Positions 8,101-11,838 of a stretch of 11,838 nucleotides of DNA are shown here, one piece after another. Where the stretch lies: positions 1 through 11,838 of the forward strand of contig JAAYYJ010000537.1 of the NCBI GenBank assembly GCA_012515455.1, given 5' to 3'. The notes under the pieces were generated by a model. That model did not search any database, was not told the DNA's origin, and saw only the letters and a list, made by a program, of their open reading frames with translations. This DNA comes from Oligosphaeraceae bacterium. GTDB taxonomy: Bacteria; Verrucomicrobiota; Lentisphaeria; Oligosphaerales; Oligosphaeraceae. A program made the translations under genes and the position numbers. How positions within the stretch are numbered: the first letter of the stretch is position 1; each line of letters begins with the position of its first letter.

Positions 8101-8208
8101 GGCCAGCCGATTGATGGCTGCCTGCAGGTCATCGGCTGGAGAGACGGTGTACTCGACTGCGCTTAATACGGTGCCTAACAGCAGCAGCAATAAAGGGATT
8201 CGATGCAT
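5149..8208 (-). CDS. Secreted multi-domain right-handed beta-helix protein B
   Basis: A protein of about 1019 aa, exported by a signal peptide (MHRIPLLLLLLGTVLSA, cleavage after residue 17). Residues below count from the ATG at 8208. I preferred it to the in-frame TTG at 8217 because neither has a ribosome site and the ATG gives a clean signal peptide; an in-frame stop lies at 8221-8223. Three beta-helix N-terminal caps of the type PGDT-x-x-L-x-PG-x-Y are visible: about 36-48, 421-434 and 713-726. Between the second and third helices, about 575-690, lies a beta-sandwich like the N-terminal domain of purple acid phosphatases/Fn3 (ALITWSTP, SRLEYGPTPE, LLPGQQYYYRIRI). Helix turns are rich in N, G and aromatics (IENCDFYFNSGG, VRNCFFRGN, IRIENNVFVNG). 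The fold suits polysaccharide binding, lysis or hydrolysis (pectate lyase/PL6-like), but no catalytic set can be assigned. It is a paralogue of the upstream gene with the same domain order. Enzyme versus pure binding protein is undecided. Confidence 0.85.
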   Translation of the reverse strand: MHRIPLLLLLLGTVLSAVEYTVSPADDLQAAINRLAPGDTLTLQPGEYHPPQTVQINACGTADQPIRIQGAERHLSLLTAWTHQEWVWQPVKDKPFVYQAEKIPVAVAVTELDTGTILRAAPSLTDMEYFRASFFHDPKKKILYLHCSDADSPSRHRIRVTTRSGYLLAVSNAEHLQIANLSFTGANHATPSESRFGSAIRVNTSNHILIENCDFYFNSGGIYITFHSRNPVVRNCFFRGNDGLGYGEMAQLFFHLSCSDCLAENNTVLDGRTHGIRFYSGAKNVTARGNIIRNERNGLYYKASQEARLAERNVVLDCLESNYSDLVGRPTRAIGNTAAQPSQMEHPGEDNLLFDPKFIDPLFCAPDHQDFRLQIDSPCLGRGAYPEPAPVFFVSPQGSDTASGRSVSQAWATLEQASKVLTAGDTVYLLPGEYEWHPLPDGVTLRGRSLEAPPTLPVVTLAGNRAVTLENLRLGELRLEHSEALHFKRITAGHLSAESCRNIDFFRCELQEISSSGTENARIIFSVLPAGAAAEFRQYYNGPAPVIGPGCHALPRGPHDYCRQKPQARIEDIAERVYADRALITWSTPDCSSALWNVGGGWYAPRPIMSRLEYGPTPECGNSLPSFGEIFHSLTLKDLLPGQQYYYRIRIPEKIQSLTYTGSFQEEPARNHEFLGGACSALRTFVTPAADDFQPRTHLVDSSQSLTAISKTVRPGDTILLQPGVYQDTFRPLASGRAGLPITLKAAVPGTVIMDGSANLRPAGVLLSGVEHITIQGLIFRFFSNKLFGYRAGMYYGQIQIYDSADISIRDCVFLGHGTYQFLIEMRASDRIRIENNVFVNGVNQINGGLNRDIEIIGNTFYYPLIRNILLSYGEKNSTVTVKKNLFLGKSRQKTLEAITYGEISGPENILFDDNIWFFSPQDPYRFCGFENLLALPPDQRGQPAGLERLRDKTGFEQNGRVIESFRLQNQDFIDPFCEGERYKKEFHQPVLDGTLVPTLEYFAPHPEIGLDSYGAHPR

Positions 8209-8251
8209 ATTGTGCAAGGGTTACAGTGGTTAATCTGCATAGGGGGGGCGG

Positions 8252-11200
8252 TCATGGACGCCGACTGTGCGCACCGATGTGCTCGGGTATCAGTCCCGGT
8301 TCGGGGTCGAAGAAATCCAGCGCAGGGACGAATTCGGCCCGAGCAATGGGGAGGCTGAATTCCTGCTGGCAGCGTTTGTCATCCCAGGGGTCGATAAAGC
8401 GTCCGTTGGCGAATTGGAAGGTGCTGATTTCCTGCCCGTTCTGCTCCCATCCGCGTTTTTGTCTTAGCCGTTCCAGTCCGCGTGGGCCGTCGGCATCGGT
8501 CGGGAGGTTGCTGTTGCGTTCGAAGCCGCAGAAGCGGATCTGATTGTCGGGTGAGAAGAACCAGATATTGTGATCGAACTGCAGTTCTGTCAGCCCGTCC
8601 TCGTTCAGTTCGCCCATGGTGGTGCCGAAGCGCGCCTTCGAACCGATCTGCCCCAAGAAGAGGTTCTGGCGGATGCTGACCCGGCTGCCCGGCCGGAAGC
8701 TGTTCAGCATGAAATTTCTGATTGAGGTATCGTAGAAAGTGTTCTGCTCCACCAGCAGATTGCCGATTTTATCGCCGCCCAGGCCATTGACACCGGTGAA
8801 AAAAACGTTGTTGCGGATCCGGATATCTCCGCTCCACTTCATATTGATAAAGAACTGGTATGCACCATGGCCCAGGAAGACACAATTATTGATATCGATC
8901 TGACGGGAGCGCAGAATCTGAATCTGACCATATTCCATACCCTGGCGGTTGCTGAACAGCTTGTTGGCGAAGTGACGGAAGATGATGCCGTCGATAATGA
9001 TGTGGTCAGTCAGATCCAGGTACACCCCCGCCGGTATCAGATGCCCGGCGCCATCCAGAATCACCTGGCCGGTTTCAGCTGCTTTCAGGGTGATGGGTGC
9101 TCCTGGCAGCCCGGACACCGGCGGCCGGAAAGTCTCACGGTACACTCCTGGGGACAGAATCAGCGTGTCCCCGGGGCGGGCCAGAGCCGAATAACGGTTC
9201 AGTTCACCCGGCTGCAGGTGGTAGGTGCGTCCTGATTCTGCAGGCCTATCCGCCGGGGTGGTGAAGCTGAATGTCTCGGACAGCTTATTGCCAGCCCAAG
9301 GGCTAACCGGAGCGGGCTGCAGCGCACCGTGCACATTCAGCAGCAGCGGCTGGGCCGGGATGCGGACCCGGTAGTAATATTTGGTATCGGGCTGCAAATC
9401 CTGTAGGGAAACGCTATGAAAAATTTCTCCCAGGGATGGAATTTGCTGGGTACATTCCGGGGTAGTGCCGTATTCGAGCAGACTGAGCACCGGCCTTGGC
9501 GTCCACCAGTTGTCGCGCTCGCGCCAGGAGTCACTGCCGATATTGGGGGTGATCCAGGAAATGGTCACCAGCGAGGGATACAACGCCGACAATGCCGGTC
9601 CTTCCAGTTGCGGCTGCACCGCTGGATGCGGCGCCGGTTTGAGGCCGGCAGCCAGGGCGTGCCCGGGCATCAGGGTGCCGGGTTGCCGGCTGTTGCCGCC
9701 GCAGCGTGCGCCCGCATATTCGCGTGCGGGCAGCACCGAGAACAGTATCCGGCTGGAGTGGTTATCCCGCCAGTCCAGCTGTTGGAATTGACAATGTTTA
9801 ATGCTGACTGTCTTTGAATTACTGATGGTTGCAGTCTCCACCTGCAGCTGCTGGCAATTCAGGGCTTGGACTGCTCTGGCTTGCAGGCGGTTGACCTCCA
9901 GCCCGGCCAGGTTGACTTGGTCGGACGTAATCGTCAGTTCTGGGATTATCACCTTGCCCATTCCTCGCAGTGTGACCGGTTTGCTGACCGTAGCGCTGGC
10001 ATAAGTCCCTTCCAGGAGGTAGATGGTGCTGTGTTCCGGGGCTGTATTCAGGGCGCGGCTCAATCCGGGCAGAGGCTGGTCCATGCGGGTGCCGAGGTTA
10101 TAGTCCTCCGCGGTTGTTGCTGCATAGAGCACAGCTGCGGGTTCAGGGTAGGCGCCACGGCCTGAACCGGGTGAGCCTTCCTGCAGGCGGAAATCCAGAT
10201 ACTCGGGAGCAACCCAGCGAGGCGTGTCCTTCTCTTCCGGGCTGAAGAGCAGGTTCGTGGGGTTGTCATCCTGCAGAAAGGAGGGCTTTTGCAGGGTGTT
10301 ATGGATGTTGCTGATGGGAAGATTCAGATCACTGAAATTGAAAGCCTGACAGCCGAGTACGATATTGCGTTCGGCCCGGCGTTCACCCTTGGATGCTTTG
10401 TAGTACAGCCCGATCATCTCATTGACAATGATATTCCCTGTGGCTGTGCAATCCTCGGCCCCGGAATAGAAACGCAGGCCGTGCGTGCGACCGTCCATTA
10501 TGATGTTGTCAATGGCCTGGTTTTTTTGGCAGTAGGAGCCGAAAAAAAGCTGTGCCATCTCGCTGTAGCCGTACGAATTGTTCTGCCGGAAGAAGCATTT
10601 CCGCACTATGCTGTCATAGCAGTGGTTGGTGATGTTCACGCCCCCGGTATTGAAGTAAAAACTGCAGTTCTCGATCCGCAGATGCCGGGTGTTCAGGGTG
10701 CGGATGGCGCTGCCCAGAGCTGACAGCTTGGCTTCACGGTGGGATGAGCCCGTGAAGGAGAGATCGCGCAGAATAATATTTTCCGCTGCCTGCAGGATTA
10801 TCAGGTGCCCGGAGTGAGTACCGATCCGCAGCCCCGAACCAGGCTGCCGACCGTCGGCGGAATGGACATAGAGCTGTTGTGCTTCAGGATCGTAGTAATA
10901 GGTCCCGCGCAGCCCTGAGAGTCCAGCCAAGCCCGGGGCTGGCTGCAGCTGCAAGTCGTGAGTGACATCGGTGACCGATACTACCGTTTCCGGGCAAGGT
11001 GTGGCAAAGGCGAAGCGCTCGCCGGGCACTGCGGTCCATTGAGGTAAAAAGTTTGTGCTCCAGGCGCTGAAAATACTCAGGTCCGGGTCCTCTCCACAGA
11101 TGACAATAGGCTGTTCAGGTGTGCCTTTGACTGATATTGGACCAGTCAGAGCCGGGTGCACGCCGATTCTAATCCGCAGGGTGTCGCCGGGCTGCAGTGC

Positions 11201-11314
11201 TGAAATGCGCTCGCAGGCATCTTCACCCGGCGAGAGATCATATTCCCTGGCCGGCAGTAGGAGGGCGGCCAGGGAAAAGAGCAGCCAGAGTAACAATTTT
11301 TGCATGTCTTGCAT
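8252..11314 (-). CDS. Secreted multi-domain right-handed beta-helix protein A
   Basis: A 1020-aa exported protein with the same architecture as its downstream paralogue. The signal peptide ends near residue 22 (LALLLPA region). Beta-helix caps lie at 40-53 (PGDTLRIRIGVH), 425-438 (degenerate, HSTIYLLEGTY) and 711-725 (PGDTLILSPGVY). A purple-acid-phosphatase-N/Fn3-like domain sits at about 575-690 (VTISWITP, LLEYGTTPE, LQPDTKYYYRVRI). The most conserved stretches shared with B are SEMAQLFF (251-258), DGRTHGLRFYSGA (274-286), GRGAYPEP (385-392), NIWFFSP (916-922), FCGFE (928-932) and GLERLR (946-951). The ATG starts 6 bases after the stop codon of the pseudopilin gene and has no clear ribosome site, so translation is probably coupled to that gene. 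An alternative start is the ATG three codons further in (11305); B has an ATG at the same place, which makes that choice attractive. Function is likely glycan binding or processing at the cell surface or outside, by fold only. Confidence 0.85.
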   Translation of the reverse strand: MQDMQKLLLWLLFSLAALLLPAREYDLSPGEDACERISALQPGDTLRIRIGVHPALTGPISVKGTPEQPIVICGEDPDLSIFSAWSTNFLPQWTAVPGERFAFATPCPETVVSVTDVTHDLQLQPAPGLAGLSGLRGTYYYDPEAQQLYVHSADGRQPGSGLRIGTHSGHLIILQAAENIILRDLSFTGSSHREAKLSALGSAIRTLNTRHLRIENCSFYFNTGGVNITNHCYDSIVRKCFFRQNNSYGYSEMAQLFFGSYCQKNQAIDNIIMDGRTHGLRFYSGAEDCTATGNIIVNEMIGLYYKASKGERRAERNIVLGCQAFNFSDLNLPISNIHNTLQKPSFLQDDNPTNLLFSPEEKDTPRWVAPEYLDFRLQEGSPGSGRGAYPEPAAVLYAATTAEDYNLGTRMDQPLPGLSRALNTAPEHSTIYLLEGTYASATVSKPVTLRGMGKVIIPELTITSDQVNLAGLEVNRLQARAVQALNCQQLQVETATISNSKTVSIKHCQFQQLDWRDNHSSRILFSVLPAREYAGARCGGNSRQPGTLMPGHALAAGLKPAPHPAVQPQLEGPALSALYPSLVTISWITPNIGSDSWRERDNWWTPRPVLSLLEYGTTPECTQQIPSLGEIFHSVSLQDLQPDTKYYYRVRIPAQPLLLNVHGALQPAPVSPWAGNKLSETFSFTTPADRPAESGRTYHLQPGELNRYSALARPGDTLILSPGVYRETFRPPVSGLPGAPITLKAAETGQVILDGAGHLIPAGVYLDLTDHIIIDGIIFRHFANKLFSNRQGMEYGQIQILRSRQIDINNCVFLGHGAYQFFINMKWSGDIRIRNNVFFTGVNGLGGDKIGNLLVEQNTFYDTSIRNFMLNSFRPGSRVSIRQNLFLGQIGSKARFGTTMGELNEDGLTELQFDHNIWFFSPDNQIRFCGFERNSNLPTDADGPRGLERLRQKRGWEQNGQEISTFQFANGRFIDPWDDKRCQQEFSLPIARAEFVPALDFFDPEPGLIPEHIGAHSRRP

Positions 11315-11320
11315 CAGATG

Positions 11321-11838
11321 CTAGCGGTCCCAGTCGATCGGGGCCCAAAATTTTGTCCAGCGGGCGCGTCCCAGTACTTCCTCGAAAGGGATTTCCTGGC
11401 TGCGCATATTTTGCACGTGTCCATCCAGGAAGACCACGTTGGTGGTGTTGTCGTGGGGGAACCCGGGCGGGTAAGTGGCATCGAGGCGCTTGTAAAAGAA
11501 TACTGGGTTTACGGCTGCAGTTTCTCCGAAGTAGCTGCACATTGACGGGTATTGTGCGGAGCTGATTCTGAAAGGATACATGCCGACCTTGTAATTGATG
11601 CCGTAGAAGTACTCTGTGCCGCTGCCGCCGAAGCTTACTGAGGGGCAGAGGATCGGCGTGGTGATGACTGTGCCGGCGCTGTTTTTGACAAAAGCCCCGA
11701 GCCGGCCGCTGGAAACATTGACGCCCAAATAGGGACTCAGCGAGCTGGCTGCGGTGGCGGTGTACCACATTGAGATGGCGCCGGCGCTGTTGCCGTAGGG
11801 GACCGAGAAGTCGTCGTTGTCATTCTGGTAGAGCAGTG
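11321..11838 (-). CDS. Prepilin-like H-X9-DG domain protein (type II secretion pseudopilin type), N-terminus outside window
   Basis: The frame is open to the right edge, giving at least 171 residues; the ATG at 11770 is internal because the frame continues upstream as LLYQNDNDDFSVPYGNSAG. That segment matches the usual stretch about 30-50 residues after the prepilin cleavage site in this family (variants of YANDNNDYYPPYG). The diagnostic H-X9-DG motif is present (HDNTTNVVFLDGHV, codons 11455 to 11420), and ILCPS (near 11650) is the typical Cys-Pro-Ser element. The G/F cleavage and methylation site must lie beyond the window. Such proteins are made by prepilin peptidase and may assemble into, or associate with, a type II secretion/type IV pilus-like machine; their precise role is not established. 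It is the first visible gene of the minus-strand operon, six bases before beta-helix protein A. The C-terminal tail IPFEEVLGRARWTKFWAPID is not one I recognise. Confidence 0.87.
   Translation of the reverse strand, partial: LLYQNDNDDFSVPYGNSAGAISMWYTATAASSLSPYLGVNVSSGRLGAFVKNSAGTVITTPILCPSVSFGGSGTEYFYGINYKVGMYPFRISSAQYPSMCSYFGETAAVNPVFFYKRLDATYPPGFPHDNTTNVVFLDGHVQNMRSQEIPFEEVLGRARWTKFWAPIDWDR

Noticed and set aside
5149..11314. Naming the beta-helix proteins as PL6 (chondroitinase B/alginate lyase) enzymes
   Set aside because: The cap motif resembles PL6, but I could not find the PL6 set of calcium ligands and the Lys/Arg catalytic pair in the right order, so only the fold is claimed.
11238..11768. 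Second minus-strand open frame overlapping the pseudopilin gene
   Set aside because: The other frame holds the H-X9-DG and Cys-Pro-Ser motifs; this one runs across the gene junction and is His/Arg/Gln-rich with no domain.

Overview
The window looks like chromosome from a diderm (Gram-negative) bacterium, most likely of the PVC superphylum and perhaps Lentisphaerota (Victivallis-like). Two things support this. The left edge carries an RND pump with an outer-membrane channel. The right edge carries a pseudopilin with the H-X9-DG motif, a family greatly expanded in Lentisphaerae, Verrucomicrobia and Planctomycetes, next to large secreted beta-helix proteins and a sulfatase. The lineage is an inference from family content, not from any marker gene. 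The DNA is GC-rich throughout and I see no mobile element, tRNA, rRNA or CRISPR array.

Layout. (1) 1-2491, plus strand: the 3' third of an AcrB/MexB-type RND permease, overlapping by one base (TAATG) with a complete OprM/NodT-type outer-membrane lipoprotein. Together they form the end of a tripartite efflux operon whose adaptor must lie to the left if it is present. (2) 2492-2595: a short gap with a weak promoter candidate and a perfect 8-bp hairpin. (3) 2596-4149, plus strand: a Cys-type sulfatase without a signal peptide. (4) 4150-4215: a convergent gap filled by a strong hairpin. (5) 4216-11838, minus strand: what appears to be one operon, read right to left. It runs H-X9-DG pseudopilin (N-terminus beyond the window), 6-nt gap, secreted beta-helix protein A (1020 aa), about 40-nt gap, secreted beta-helix protein B (about 1019 aa), 99-nt gap, and a secreted DUF1961/YesU-like jelly-roll protein.

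How it fits together. A and B are tandem paralogues with the same layout: signal peptide, beta-helix, second helix cap, purple-acid-phosphatase/Fn3-like beta-sandwich, third helix cap and beta-helix. These folds, with a concanavalin-like protein and a nearby sulfatase, suggest capture or breakdown of a (possibly sulfated) polysaccharide. The pseudopilin may connect the secreted proteins to a type II secretion/pilus-like machine. That functional link is a hypothesis. The clearest candidate for something little described is the pseudopilin plus tandem triple-cap beta-helix unit.
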